Shown here: positions 8,425 through 16,174 of the stretch, piece by piece
Layout: every line of letters begins with the position of its first letter
Position numbering within the stretch: the stretch's first letter is position 1
Assembly (NCBI GenBank): GCA_030263615.1
Contig: SZPH01000006.1
Span: forward strand, 1 to 64,000
Reading direction: 5' to 3'
Length of the DNA: 64,000 nucleotides
Source: Villigracilis sp900696595
Lineage (GTDB): Bacteria; Chloroflexota; Anaerolineae; Anaerolineales; Villigracilaceae
The notes under the pieces: model-generated
Seen by the model: the letters and a program-made list of their open reading frames with translations, nothing else
Databases searched by the model: none
Told to the model about the DNA's origin: nothing
Position numbers and translations under genes: made by a program

Positions 8425-9210
8425 ATGACAGGTAAAATTGTTTCGATCCATTCGTTTCGCGGGGGGACGGGGAAATCGAACGCCGCCTCGAACCTTGCGG
8501 CGCAGGTCGCATTGACCGGCAGGCGCGTGGGCGTGGTGGATACTGACATCCAGTCGCCGGGCATTCACGTCTTGTTCGGTCTCGACGAGCAGAAGATGGG
8601 AAAAACGCTCAACGATTTTCTGCACGGCAAGGCCGCCATCCGCGAGGTGGGATACCCGGTGGGGCAGAACACCGGCGGCGGCGAAGGACGCGACAAACTG
8701 GCGGGGAAGGAACTCTACCTGTTTCCATCCAGCATCAAGGGCAGGGAGATCAGCCAGATACTCAAGGACGGCGTGGACTTCAACCGTTTGAACGAAGGTT
8801 TGCAGACGGCGATCTCCGAATTCAACCTCGATTACCTGTTCATTGACACGCACCCCGGTTTGAATGAAGAAACCCTGCTCTCGATTGCCACTTCCGACAT
8901 CCTCATCATCATCCTGCGACCGGACAATCAGGATTTTCAAGGCACGTCGGTCACTGTGGATATTGCGCGCAGTTTGGATGTGCCCAACCTGTTCCTGGCG
9001 GTTAACAAAGCCCTTCCAAAGCACATGAATCGGCCCGAGTTCAACAAGGAAATCGAAAGACTGTTCAACGCCGCCGTCATCAGCGTGATGCCGCTTTCCT
9101 TCGACATGGCGGAGAACGCCAGCCAGGACTTGTTCTCCCTGCGCTTTCCCGATCATGAATGGTCGAAAGCCCTGAAGGATATCGTGCCGTACATCCTGAA
9201 CGCGAAATAG
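8425..9210 (+). CDS. MinD/ParA-like P-loop ATPase (copy 2)
   Basis: A 261-residue paralogue of the ATPase at 4.2-5.0 kb. It shares SFRGGTGKSN at residues 10-19, VVDTDIQSPGIHVLF, FPSSIK and FIDTHPGLNEETLLSIA. Like its twin it has Arg (R12) in place of the signature Lys. It differs by an insert rich in Gly after residue ~75. The start follows TGCGGAGGCAGT, a good ribosome site. It leads a tight four-gene group with a Cys-rich mini-protein, a small helical protein and an HD hydrolase. It probably acts as a nucleotide switch, but cargo and partner are unknown. Confidence 0.88.
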   Translation: MTGKIVSIHSFRGGTGKSNAASNLAAQVALTGRRVGVVDTDIQSPGIHVLFGLDEQKMGKTLNDFLHGKAAIREVGYPVGQNTGGGEGRDKLAGKELYLFPSSIKGREISQILKDGVDFNRLNEGLQTAISEFNLDYLFIDTHPGLNEETLLSIATSDILIIILRPDNQDFQGTSVTVDIARSLDVPNLFLAVNKALPKHMNRPEFNKEIERLFNAAVISVMPLSFDMAENASQDLFSLRFPDHEWSKALKDIVPYILNAK

Positions 9211-9219
9211 GAGCGCCCC

Positions 9220-9432
9220 ATGAAATGCTGGCATTGCGAAGAAGAACCCCGCGCCTCCTGCGCGTTCTGTGGGCGTTTCGTGTGCAAGGATCACGCCGCG
9301 ACCATGTCCACGTTCATTACGATGTTCGTCGGCGCGAACAACACCCCAAAAGGGCTCGCCGTCGCCAATGTGATTTGGTGCGGCGAGTGCGAACCCCAGC
9401 CCGAACCGATCAACATGCCTGAGTTGTATTAA
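9220..9432 (+). CDS. small Cys-rich, B-box-like putative zinc protein
   Basis: The 70-residue protein has paired cysteines and a histidine spaced like a treble-clef or B-box zinc site: CWHCEEEPRASCAFCGRFVC, KDHAA, then WCGECEP. At least seven Cys and two His are available, enough for two zinc ions. It lies 9 nt after the MinD-like gene, with a GGAG ribosome site. Proteins of this type usually mediate protein-protein contacts. It may be an adaptor for the ATPase, but that is inference from position. Confidence 0.8.
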   Translation: MKCWHCEEEPRASCAFCGRFVCKDHAATMSTFITMFVGANNTPKGLAVANVIWCGECEPQPEPINMPELY

Positions 9433-9443
9433 GAGAGGTCGCC

Positions 9444-9821
9444 ATGCCCGGACTCTTCGACCGACTCGACAAGGAAATCAAGGACAAACAGCGGGAAGGC
9501 GGCATTACCCCGCTTGACCTGGCCGCATTGCCGCCCTCTCTGCGCAAGATCATGCGCCTGATGTTGCGCGAATTGAGCATGAGTTACCCGCGCATGTGCG
9601 AAGTGATGGACGCCATGCCCGAAGCCGACCGCCTTCCCCGCGCCGAGTTGGATTCCGTCCTCTCGGAGTTGACCGATCAATTCTGGCTGATCCGTATCGG
9701 CGAAAAGGAGAAAGCCATTTACAAGGTCAACCTGCGCCGCAAAGAGGGCAGCAAACTGGCGGCGGGGATCTGGTCTGCGCTGGACAATAAACTGAAAGGA
9801 AAATCGCCCGGCTCCTTATGA
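9444..9821 (+). CDS. small helical protein of unknown function in the MinD-like operon
   Basis: A 125-residue soluble protein with no recognised domain. The segment from ~32 to ~95 (PPSLRKIMRLMLRELSMSYP, then LPRAELDSVLSELTDQFWLIR) has the helix pattern and a terminal beta-like WLIRIGEKEKAIYKVN that would fit a winged helix. That reading is pattern-based only. Its stop overlaps the HD gene start by ATGA, so the two are translationally coupled. It sits in the same relative place as the 111-residue protein after the first MinD-like gene. Confidence 0.75.
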   Translation: MPGLFDRLDKEIKDKQREGGITPLDLAALPPSLRKIMRLMLRELSMSYPRMCEVMDAMPEADRLPRAELDSVLSELTDQFWLIRIGEKEKAIYKVNLRRKEGSKLAAGIWSALDNKLKGKSPGSL

Positions 9822-10540
9822 AGTCGAAAAAGACCTGGGGAAACGTTTCTTCTCCCATCATCGGCGCCCGTGCGCTCGCGGCTGACGACATGAACCGCGA
9901 AGAGATTATCGAGCGGACAGCCGCTTTCATTCGCCAGGAATTTTCAGGCGAAGCCTCCGGACACGACTGGCATCACATCCGCCGCGTGTGGCAGACCGCC
10001 CGCGCCATCTGCGAGATCGAAAAAGCGGATTCCTTCATCGTCCAGCTGGGCGCGCTGTTGCACGACCTCGACGATTGGAAGTTCAACGACTCGGGGGATG
10101 AAACCCCGCTTCGCGCCCGCGCCTGGCTGGATTCCTGCTCCGTGGACCCCGTCACCGCCCAAGCCGTGTGCCGCATCATCCAGCGCGTCTCCTACAAAGG
10201 CGCCGGCGTGGAAGACACAATGGACTCGCTCGAAGGTTTCATCGTACAGGACGCGGACAGACTCGACGCCATCGGCGCCATCGGCATCGCGCGCGCCTTC
10301 GCCTACGGCGGCTACAGGAACCGCCCGCTCTACGACCCGGATTTACCTCCCCGCATCCATGCCAGTTTTGAAGAGTATAAAAACAGCAAAAGCGCCACAA
10401 TCAACCATTTTTACGAAAAACTGCTTTTACTCAAAGACCGCATGAACACCCAGACTGCCAAACGCATCGCCGAGGAACGCCATAATGTAATGTTAAATTT
10501 TTTGGATCAGTTTATGCAGGAGTGGGGGAGTAATAAGTGA
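9818..10540 (+). CDS. HD-domain hydrolase, YedJ-like
   Basis: The 240-residue protein has the HD metal motif spread as SGHDWHHIRRVW, ALLHDLDDWKF and VQDADRLDAIGAIGIARAF, as in the single-domain HD phosphohydrolases related to YedJ. Such enzymes cut phosphomonoesters, often of nucleotides; the substrate here is not known. The start chosen overlaps the previous stop (ATGA). An internal ATG giving MNREEIIER (9890) would match family length better and is a real alternative. The gene ends directly in a long 7-nt repeat tract, whose first TGA is its stop codon. Confidence 0.86.
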   Translation: MKSKKTWGNVSSPIIGARALAADDMNREEIIERTAAFIRQEFSGEASGHDWHHIRRVWQTARAICEIEKADSFIVQLGALLHDLDDWKFNDSGDETPLRARAWLDSCSVDPVTAQAVCRIIQRVSYKGAGVEDTMDSLEGFIVQDADRLDAIGAIGIARAFAYGGYRNRPLYDPDLPPRIHASFEEYKNSKSATINHFYEKLLLLKDRMNTQTAKRIAEERHNVMLNFLDQFMQEWGSNK

Positions 10541-10681
10541 ATGGTGAATAGTGAATGGTGAATGGTGAATAGTGAATGGTGAATGGTGAATAGTGAATGG
10601 TGAATAGTGAATGGTGAATGGTGAATGGTGAATAGTGAATGGTGAATGGTGAATGGTGAATAGTGAATGGTGAATAGTGAA
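10538..10681. repeat. 7-nt repeat tract (TGAATGG/TGAATAG)
   Basis: About twenty tandem 7-nt units alternate TGAATGG and TGAATAG with no other variation. It lies in the gap before the M1-peptidase gene. The complementary unit (ATTCACT) recurs in the tract upstream of valS at 61 kb. Confidence 0.95.
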
Positions 10682-10693
10682 TAATAATCAGTA

Positions 10694-10808
10694 ACCTGTA
10701 ACTTGCAACCTGTAACCTGCAACCTGTAACCTGCAACCTGCAACCTGTAACTTGCAACCTGTAACCTGCAACCTGTAACCTGTAACCTGCAACCTGTAAC
10801 CTGCAACT
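10694..10808. repeat. 7-nt repeat tract (CTGTAAC/CTGCAAC)
   Basis: About sixteen units of CTGTAAC, CTGCAAC or TTGCAAC abut the previous tract but use a different unit. Together the two arrays fill most of the 312-bp gap and end about 45 nt before the peptidase start codon. Confidence 0.95.
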
Positions 10809-10852
10809 CGTAACTCTCACCCTGCACCCTATAACCCGCCCCCGGAGACATC

Positions 10853-12340
10853 GTGAATCGAAAAATCCTCATCCCATCCCTCGCGCTTCTTATCCTGCTC
10901 GCCTGCCAGACCCTCGCGCCGACTGAGACCCCGCCGACGGAAATTCCGCCTGCGACTGCCGTCGCGCCGACGGAAGAACCGACCGAAGAACCATCCGACC
11001 CGCTAGCAGGCTCCGACGGGCTGGACGATTCGCTCTACCCGGATTTTGGCAACGGCGGTTATAACGCCCTGACCTACACAATCAACATAAACGTCAAAGA
11101 CGTAAAGACGAGCGAAATCGAAGCCGTCACCACCATCGAGGCCGCCGCCACGCAAGCCTTAAGCCGCTTCAACCTGGATTTTTCCGGGTTCGAGATTACA
11201 AGCCTTACGGTCAACGGCGAAGCGGCCGAGTTTAAAAGACGCGGACAGGAACTGACGATCACCCCCGCGCAGAGACTGGAGGCGGACCAGCGCTTTACAG
11301 TCGAAATCGCCTATAAGGGAATCCCCGCCCCGATAATCTCCCAGGCGCTGCCCTTTCCCACCGGCTGGGTCGTTTACGAAGACGGCATCTTCGTCCTGAG
11401 CGAGCCGGATGGAGCCGCCAGTTTTTTTCCATCCAACGACCACCCGCTCGATAAAGCCATTTACGTCATTGTCGTCACTGTGCCAAAACCGTACGAGGTC
11501 GCCGCCAACGGCGTGTTGCAGGAAACAAAAGACAACGGCGAGACGCAAACCTACCGTTTTGAAACCCGCGACCCGATGACCAGTTATCTCGTCACAATCA
11601 ACGTCAACGATTTCAACGTCGAAACAATGGAATCGCAGGGCGGAGTCCCGATCCGCAACTATTACGCCGCCAGCCTGCCCGAAGGCGTGAACAAACCCTT
11701 CGCGCAACAGGGCGAAATGCTCGACTACTTCGGCGAATTGTTCGGTCCCTATCCCTTTGAAGTGTACGGCGCGCTGGTGATGGACACCTACTTCGGCGCC
11801 GCGCTCGAAAACCAGACCATGTCCATCTTCGGCATGGATATGGTGGACCTGGAAGACATCGAAGGCACGGAGGAAGTCGTCGCGCACGAACTGACGCATC
11901 AATGGTTCGGCGATTCCGTCAGCGTGGCCGACTGGAGCGACATCTGGCTCAACGAAGGTTTTGCCAGTTACGGCGAAGCGCTATGGATCGAACACGAATT
12001 CGGCAACAAAGCGCTGAATGAATGGGCGGAATACGCCCACGGCGAGATTCAGGAATACCCCGAATATTACCCCCCGCCCGGCAACCCCTCCGCCCACAAC
12101 CTTTTCAACGGCGGCGTGTACCTGCGCGGCGGCTTAACCCTGCACGCCCTGCGGCTCGAGGTCGGCGACGAGGCTTTCTTTAACATTCTGCGAACCTATC
12201 ACGAGCGCTACAAATACGGCAACGCCTCCACCGAAGATTTCATCGCCGTCGCCGAAGAGATTCACGGCGCAGACCTGGGCGATTTCTTCGACGCATGGTT
12301 ATATGATACAAACCTCCCGCCCATGCCGGGAATCAACTAA
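10853..12340 (+). CDS. M1-family (aminopeptidase N-like) metallopeptidase, lipoprotein
   Basis: The 495-residue protein begins with a lipoprotein signal (ALLILLAC, Cys at about 18) and a Thr/Pro/Glu-rich linker, so it is anchored outside the cytoplasmic membrane. The gluzincin site is complete: HELTHQWFGD near residues 345-354 and the third ligand in NEGFASYGE about 19 residues later. The upstream exopeptidase motif is degenerate (FGAALENQ, near 320), so aminopeptidase activity is likely but not certain. It lacks the C-terminal helical domains of full-length M1 enzymes, being about half their size. The start is GTG after CCGGAGACATC. It is preceded by two 7-nt arrays and followed by a strong hairpin. 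Confidence 0.9.
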   Translation: MNRKILIPSLALLILLACQTLAPTETPPTEIPPATAVAPTEEPTEEPSDPLAGSDGLDDSLYPDFGNGGYNALTYTININVKDVKTSEIEAVTTIEAAATQALSRFNLDFSGFEITSLTVNGEAAEFKRRGQELTITPAQRLEADQRFTVEIAYKGIPAPIISQALPFPTGWVVYEDGIFVLSEPDGAASFFPSNDHPLDKAIYVIVVTVPKPYEVAANGVLQETKDNGETQTYRFETRDPMTSYLVTINVNDFNVETMESQGGVPIRNYYAASLPEGVNKPFAQQGEMLDYFGELFGPYPFEVYGALVMDTYFGAALENQTMSIFGMDMVDLEDIEGTEEVVAHELTHQWFGDSVSVADWSDIWLNEGFASYGEALWIEHEFGNKALNEWAEYAHGEIQEYPEYYPPPGNPSAHNLFNGGVYLRGGLTLHALRLEVGDEAFFNILRTYHERYKYGNASTEDFIAVAEEIHGADLGDFFDAWLYDTNLPPMPGIN

Positions 12341-12347
12341 TGGCAAA

Positions 12348-12376
12348 ATGACTGTCGCCTCGCAGGCGACAGTCAT
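12348..12376 (+). terminator. hairpin after the M1-peptidase gene
   Basis: A perfect 13-bp stem (ATGACTGTCGCCT/AGGCGACAGTCAT) with a 3-nt CGC loop starts 7 nt after the stop. There is no T-run, so it may stabilise the mRNA end rather than terminate. Confidence 0.6.
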
Positions 12377-12382
12377 TGGACG

Positions 12383-12502
12383 TTATCGGAAATAGTCAAA
12401 ATCCTTTTGTCGGACGCAGATGAACGCGGATTTACGCTGATAAAAGAGCAAAAAAATCCGCGTTTTCCGCGCTTGTCCGCGTCCAAAATAATTTCCGATA
12501 AA
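12383..12502. repeat. nested palindromic repeat, copy A (~120 bp)
   Basis: The ends are TTATCGGAAAT and ATTTCCGATAA. Inside is a second inverted pair, GGACGCAGATGAACGCGGAT against ATCCGCGTTTTCC...GTCCGCGTCC. A nearly identical copy lies at 28852-28970. It fills the gap between two convergent genes. Confidence 0.88.
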
Positions 12503-12504
12503 GT

Positions 12505-14049
12505 CTATTTTTTATTTTCAAAAACCATCCCATGCCCCGACTCATACACAAGCGCGTGAGTCGCAGAAGCGCGCGCCGAAATTCCCAAACTTCTCAACGA
12601 TTCGGATAACCCGCCTTTCGCCGACTCGGGCGGAATCAAAACAACCAGATAATCGTAGTCCGCATTATTGCGGAGAGACCAATCGCCCAGGCAGTTCATA
12701 TCGGGGCATTTTTGAAAAAACGTCAACTGCTCATACCAGGGGAAGAACGCGTCGCCCAGAGTCCATTCCGTGCCTTGCAGCGTGGTCAGGCTTCTCCGTC
12801 CGGTCAGCGCGGGGAACCACTCCTGCAAAGGATCGGTCATCGAAAACTCGCGCCCGGTGGCGAGAACGAACGCCGCGTCTTCATCCGTGTTTTCATTAAC
12901 CCATGCGATCAATTCCAGGTCGCCCTCTTTAACGCTCGTGTTGATGATGCGAAAATCGGCGATGGACGCCGCCAGCACGAACCAGACGAATAAAACAACG
13001 CCGAGGATGACCCCCCCGCGCCTCGCCCCCGCGCCCGGAGCGGATTCTGTTTTCCCAGGCCTTATCCACGCCGAGGCTTTCAGCGCCCCCGTCGCCGCCA
13101 GTATGGATTCAAAAAGCAGGGCTATCCCCGCCCCCCCGCGCGGATCGGAAAGATACGCCGCGAGAATCCACACAATGTACAGAAAGTTTCTCTCTTTGAG
13201 CGACGCAGCCAGACCGATATAAAACAAAACAAGGAAAGGCAGGGTGAAAAGATTCGTCGGAAGGTGTAATTGCAGAACGATGAGATAGAACTCAAGCGTG
13301 CGCTGGCTGGTCCCTCCGGCGGAAAGAAATGTCTCGAGCCCGTGCCTGTGCAGGACGGTCATCCACCAGGGAGATGCGAGCAGCGCCACACCCAGCCCGA
13401 CGAGAAGCGCTGAAAGAAAACCGCGCTTGTTGCGCCCGAAGAAGAGAAAAAGAATCAACCCGCCCAGCGCGGCGTGAAAAGCCGTCTGCGGATGGCTGGT
13501 CACTGTCGCCGCGCCGAAGAGAATGGTCGGCAGCAAATGGCGGAGTTTATATTCCCTGAAGAGTTGTATCGCCTGCCAGAACATCAGGAACATGAACAGC
13601 AAGCCGAAGGAGCGCGTCACGCCGCCGCCCATCACGGGCCATTGAAAGGAGCCGGGGTTCAGGGCGTAGAGCAATGCGGCGGATGCGGCGAGGAGGCGCG
13701 AGGAGGAAATTTCCCTGGCGAAAAGGTAAAAGGCTGGGATGCCAAGAGAGGAGACAAAAGCCGGGACGAAGAGGAAGACCCATAAGTCCGAACCCGGCGC
13801 GAGCGCGGAAAGAAGCGCGGCGGCGTACAGTCCGAAAGGCGGATAGGCGAAGGGAATCCCGCTGTGATTGTAGGTTGTGAAATCCGGGAGCGCGAATCCG
13901 TTTGCGATCAGGTCGCGCGTCATGACGTAGAACATGCCGCCGTCGTTGAGCGGAAAGCCGTTTGCGATGCCGGGATAGAAGCGGACGACGCCGCCGAGGA
14001 GGATTGCCGCCAGCAGCGCGAGCGCGGGAAGATCGGGTTTGCGATTCAT
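12505..14049 (-). CDS. GT-C-like polytopic membrane protein, putative glycosyltransferase
   Basis: The 514-residue protein has about eleven membrane segments. After the first comes a periplasmic loop with NDGGMFYVMTRD, where acidic residues after helix 1 match the GT-C fold used by dolichyl-phosphate-sugar transferases such as PMT/GT39. Its C-terminal ~130 residues are soluble and outside. Substrate and acceptor are unknown. The ATG giving MNRKPDLPAL is used instead of an upstream one, which would run through the divergent pheS promoter. The gene is transcribed away from pheS. Confidence 0.8.
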   Translation of the reverse strand: MNRKPDLPALALLAAILLGGVVRFYPGIANGFPLNDGGMFYVMTRDLIANGFALPDFTTYNHSGIPFAYPPFGLYAAALLSALAPGSDLWVFLFVPAFVSSLGIPAFYLFAREISSSRLLAASAALLYALNPGSFQWPVMGGGVTRSFGLLFMFLMFWQAIQLFREYKLRHLLPTILFGAATVTSHPQTAFHAALGGLILFLFFGRNKRGFLSALLVGLGVALLASPWWMTVLHRHGLETFLSAGGTSQRTLEFYLIVLQLHLPTNLFTLPFLVLFYIGLAASLKERNFLYIVWILAAYLSDPRGGAGIALLFESILAATGALKASAWIRPGKTESAPGAGARRGGVILGVVLFVWFVLAASIADFRIINTSVKEGDLELIAWVNENTDEDAAFVLATGREFSMTDPLQEWFPALTGRRSLTTLQGTEWTLGDAFFPWYEQLTFFQKCPDMNCLGDWSLRNNADYDYLVVLIPPESAKGGLSESLRSLGISARASATHALVYESGHGMVFENKK

Positions 14050-14065
14050 GGGCGGATTATAAGCC

Positions 14066-14093
14066 TTGACAGCGCCCCGTTTTTGCGGATAAT
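14066..14093 (+). promoter_or_regulatory. sigma-70-type promoter of pheS
   Basis: TTGACA at 14066-14071, 16 nt, then GATAAT at 14088-14093. Transcription would start near 14100, just before the T-box leader. Confidence 0.8.
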
Positions 14094-14099
14094 TCAAAC

Positions 14100-14416
14100 C
14101 AACAGGCGAGCCAGATAAAGGCGACAACGGAGAAAAGTACACTGACGGAATCCGCCAGAGACGCGCAAGGCAAGCGGTGAAATTGCGCCCGGACGAAACC
14201 AGTCGAAGTTCCCTCCCGAGCCGTTCGCGTGAATGTAAGACAAACTTAAGTTTGTCCTACCGCGTAGTGCGAACCGCAATCCCGGCGTTATGCGGGAAGC
14301 CGATGTCAGTCGGCGCAAAGCGAGTTGTCCTGACCGAAATCGAAGGACGGCTAATTTGGGTGGTACCACGGGACTCTCCCTCCCGTCCCATTGCGGACGG
14401 GAGGTTTTTATTTTTT
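14100..14416 (+). promoter_or_regulatory. T-box leader controlling pheS (Phe-specific)
   Basis: The T-box sequence TTTGGGTGGTACCACGGG lies at 14355-14372 and is followed by a terminator hairpin (14379-14404) and TTTTTATTTTTT. Upstream, AGTA at 14136-14139 and a stem-I region with GAAGTTCC at 14206-14212 offer TTC (Phe, 14209-14211) as specifier codon. Uncharged tRNA-Phe would pair with both sites and favour the antiterminator. The region between stem I and the antiterminator holds a palindromic repeat (14228-14282) not normally part of a T-box. Confidence 0.9.
14228..14282. repeat. AAACTTAAGTTT palindromic repeat inside the T-box leader
   Basis: ACAAACTTAAGTTTGT followed by CCTACCGCGTAGTGCGAACCGC matches the dispersed family also seen at 22.9, 29.0, 48.7 and 53.1 kb. 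It forms its own hairpin in the leader RNA. Confidence 0.65.
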
Positions 14417-14478
14417 GGACAATAGACCACAGACGATGGATTTTACGGTCAATCGTCCATCGTCCACGGTCAGAACTT
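14417..14478. repeat. degenerate 7-nt tract before pheS
   Basis: Units such as GGACAAT, AGACCAC, AGACGAT and ATCGTCC/ATCGTCC repeat at 7-nt spacing between the T-box terminator and the pheS ribosome site. It is less perfect than the other tracts. Confidence 0.5.
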
Positions 14479-14489
14479 TGGAGGCATGT

Positions 14490-15548
14490 ATGCAGGACAG
14501 ATTGAATGAGATCGAAAAAGCGGCGCTGGCGGCGTTGGATCAGGTTGACGACCCGGCGGCGTTGGAAGCCTGGCGTGTGACGCATCTGGGACGCAGTTCG
14601 GATTTGATGGAAGTTTTTTCGGGCTTGGGAAAACTCTCCAAAGAGGAGCGACCCGTCATTGGCGCGGCGGCGAACCGCGTGAAGGTTGCGTTGGAGTCTG
14701 CGTTGGAGAGTCGCGCGGGGGCGGTGAAGGAGGCGGCGCTGGCGAAATCGCTTGAAGAAGATGAATTGGATGTGACCCTGCCCGGGCGGAATAAACACAT
14801 CGGGCGGTTGCATCCGTCCACCCAGCAACTTCGCCGCGTGTTGAGCATTCTGGCGGAGATGGGCTTTCAGGTGTTTACCTCGCGCGAGGTGGAGACGGAC
14901 GAGTTTAATTTTCAGCATCTGAATTTTCCGCCGCATCATCCCGCGCGCGATATGCAGGATACGTTTTTTATCGAGGCGGGGGAGCGCGGCGATAACCCGA
15001 TTTTGATGCGCACGCATACCTCGCCCGGGCAGATCCGCGCCATGCGTCATTTTGCGGCGACGAATCCGCAGAACCCGCCGCCGATTCGAATCGCGTTGCC
15101 GGGCATGTGTTTCCGTTACGAGCAGATCACGGCGCGGTCGGAGGTGCAATTTAATCAGGTGGAGGGACTCGCGGTCGGCCGGAATATCACCTTCGCCGAT
15201 TTGAAAGGCACGATTGCCGATTTCGTCCGCCGCATGTTTGGCGAGGGCGCAAGACTGCGCTTCCGCGCTTCGTACTTCCCCTTCACCGAACCCAGCGCCG
15301 AAGTGGACGTGGAATGTTTTGTGTGCGGCGGGGCGGGCTGCCAGGTTTGCAAAAACTCCGGCTGGCTGGAGATTCTCGGCTGCGGCATGGTGCATCCCAA
15401 TGTGCTGACGGCGGGCGGCTATGATCCGAAGGTTTATTCCGGTTTCGCCTGGGGCATGGGCCCGGAGCGCCAGTTGATGTTGAGAAACAAGGTCGGCGAC
15501 ATTCGTTATTTTTGGGGCAACGATGTGAGGTTTTTGGAGCAGTTCTAG
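14490..15548 (+). CDS. pheS: phenylalanyl-tRNA synthetase alpha subunit
   Basis: The 352-residue class II synthetase subunit charges tRNA-Phe together with PheT as an alpha2-beta2 enzyme in the cytoplasm. The N-terminal coiled-coil arm covers residues ~1-90. Motif 2 is visible as FRYEQITARSEVQFNQVEG and motif 3 as GFAWGMGPERQLML. Between them, CFVCGGAGCQVCKNSGW is the Cys-rich insertion seen in many PheS proteins. The ATG at 14490 follows TTTGGAGGCATGT and matches the family N-terminus. It is regulated by the T-box leader. The pheT gene follows after an inserted four-helix-bundle gene, so the usual pheST pair is interrupted. Confidence 0.97.
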   Translation: MQDRLNEIEKAALAALDQVDDPAALEAWRVTHLGRSSDLMEVFSGLGKLSKEERPVIGAAANRVKVALESALESRAGAVKEAALAKSLEEDELDVTLPGRNKHIGRLHPSTQQLRRVLSILAEMGFQVFTSREVETDEFNFQHLNFPPHHPARDMQDTFFIEAGERGDNPILMRTHTSPGQIRAMRHFAATNPQNPPPIRIALPGMCFRYEQITARSEVQFNQVEGLAVGRNITFADLKGTIADFVRRMFGEGARLRFRASYFPFTEPSAEVDVECFVCGGAGCQVCKNSGWLEILGCGMVHPNVLTAGGYDPKVYSGFAWGMGPERQLMLRNKVGDIRYFWGNDVRFLEQF

Positions 15549-15648
15549 ATGAGTAGAGAGTAGAGAGTAGAGAATAGAGAATAGAGAATAGAGAGTAGAG
15601 AGTAGAGAATAGAGAGTAGAGAATAGAGAGTAGAGAATAGAGAGTAGT
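15549..15648. repeat. 7-nt repeat tract (GAGTAGA/GAATAGA)
   Basis: About fourteen units fill the gap between the pheS stop and the four-helix gene's ribosome site (AAAGGAGAATGAA). The inverse sequence follows the gene at 16134-16163. Confidence 0.95.
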
Positions 15649-15661
15649 AAAGGAGAATGAA

Positions 15662-16135
15662 ATGAGTATTCAAGGTTTGAAGAAATTACAGGTTTGGGTC
15701 CGGGCAAAGGATTTTGCAGTGAAGGCTTACAAGCAGGTTTTGCCCTTGTTGCCTCCGGAAGAAAAATGGAACCTGAATCAGCAAATCCGCCGTTCAGCAA
15801 CAAGCGTTTCCGCCAATATCGCGGAAGGATATGGACGGTTTTATTATCAGGATAATGTTCGCTTTTGCTACAACGCCCGCGGCTCTTTGGAAGAAACTCT
15901 CAGCCACTTGCTTTTCTGCTTTGAAGTGGGTTTCATTTCCGAAGGGCTCTACAAAGAATTGGAAAAAGAAGGCGAAGAAATCGAGAAAATGTTAAATGGC
16001 TATATCGCCTTTCTCAAAAAAAGCAAACAAGGCGAGAATGAACCTGGAGCAAACTACAAAGTTCGTGAAGACTCTGAACCATACGAATTCGAACCTACGG
16101 AAGACCCTGATGGGTTCGAAGACACTGCTCACTAA
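15662..16135 (+). CDS. four-helix-bundle (S23/IVS-type, TIGR02436-like) protein, copy 1
   Basis: The 157-residue protein matches the four-helix-bundle family first found as ORFs in 23S rRNA intervening sequences. Diagnostic features are LQVWVRAKDFAVKAYKQ near the start, the central QIRRSATSVSANIAEGYGR and the helix RFCYNARGSLEETLSHL. The last ~30 residues are an acidic tail absent from copy 2. The family has no known enzymatic role; DGR Avd proteins share its fold. It lies between pheS and pheT on the same strand, so the three genes are probably co-transcribed. It is bracketed by inverted 7-nt tracts, which suggests insertion as a unit. Confidence 0.9.
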   Translation: MSIQGLKKLQVWVRAKDFAVKAYKQVLPLLPPEEKWNLNQQIRRSATSVSANIAEGYGRFYYQDNVRFCYNARGSLEETLSHLLFCFEVGFISEGLYKELEKEGEEIEKMLNGYIAFLKKSKQGENEPGANYKVREDSEPYEFEPTEDPDGFEDTAH

Positions 16136-16163
16136 TCTCTACTCATCTATTCTCTACTCTCTC
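16134..16163. repeat. 7-nt tract before pheT, inverted relative to the one before copy 1
   Basis: Units CTCTACT, CATCTAT, TCTCTAC and TCTCTCA are the reverse complement of the GAGTAGA/GAATAGA type upstream. They lie just before the pheT ribosome site CAGGAGTACATT. Confidence 0.85.
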
Positions 16164-16174
16164 AGGAGTACATT

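Noticed and set aside
10538..10808. Possible CRISPR array
   Set aside because: Units are 7 nt without spacers, and no cas genes are present.
10507..10872. Two open frames with repeating heptapeptides (FTIHHSP and LQVAGYR types)
   Set aside because: They arise solely from the 7-nt repeat arrays; a 7-nt period in three frames gives a heptapeptide repeat. No ribosome site or homology.
14094..15803. 569-codon open frame antisense to pheS
   Set aside because: It shadows the GC-rich pheS frame; composition is Arg-rich and no domain is visible.
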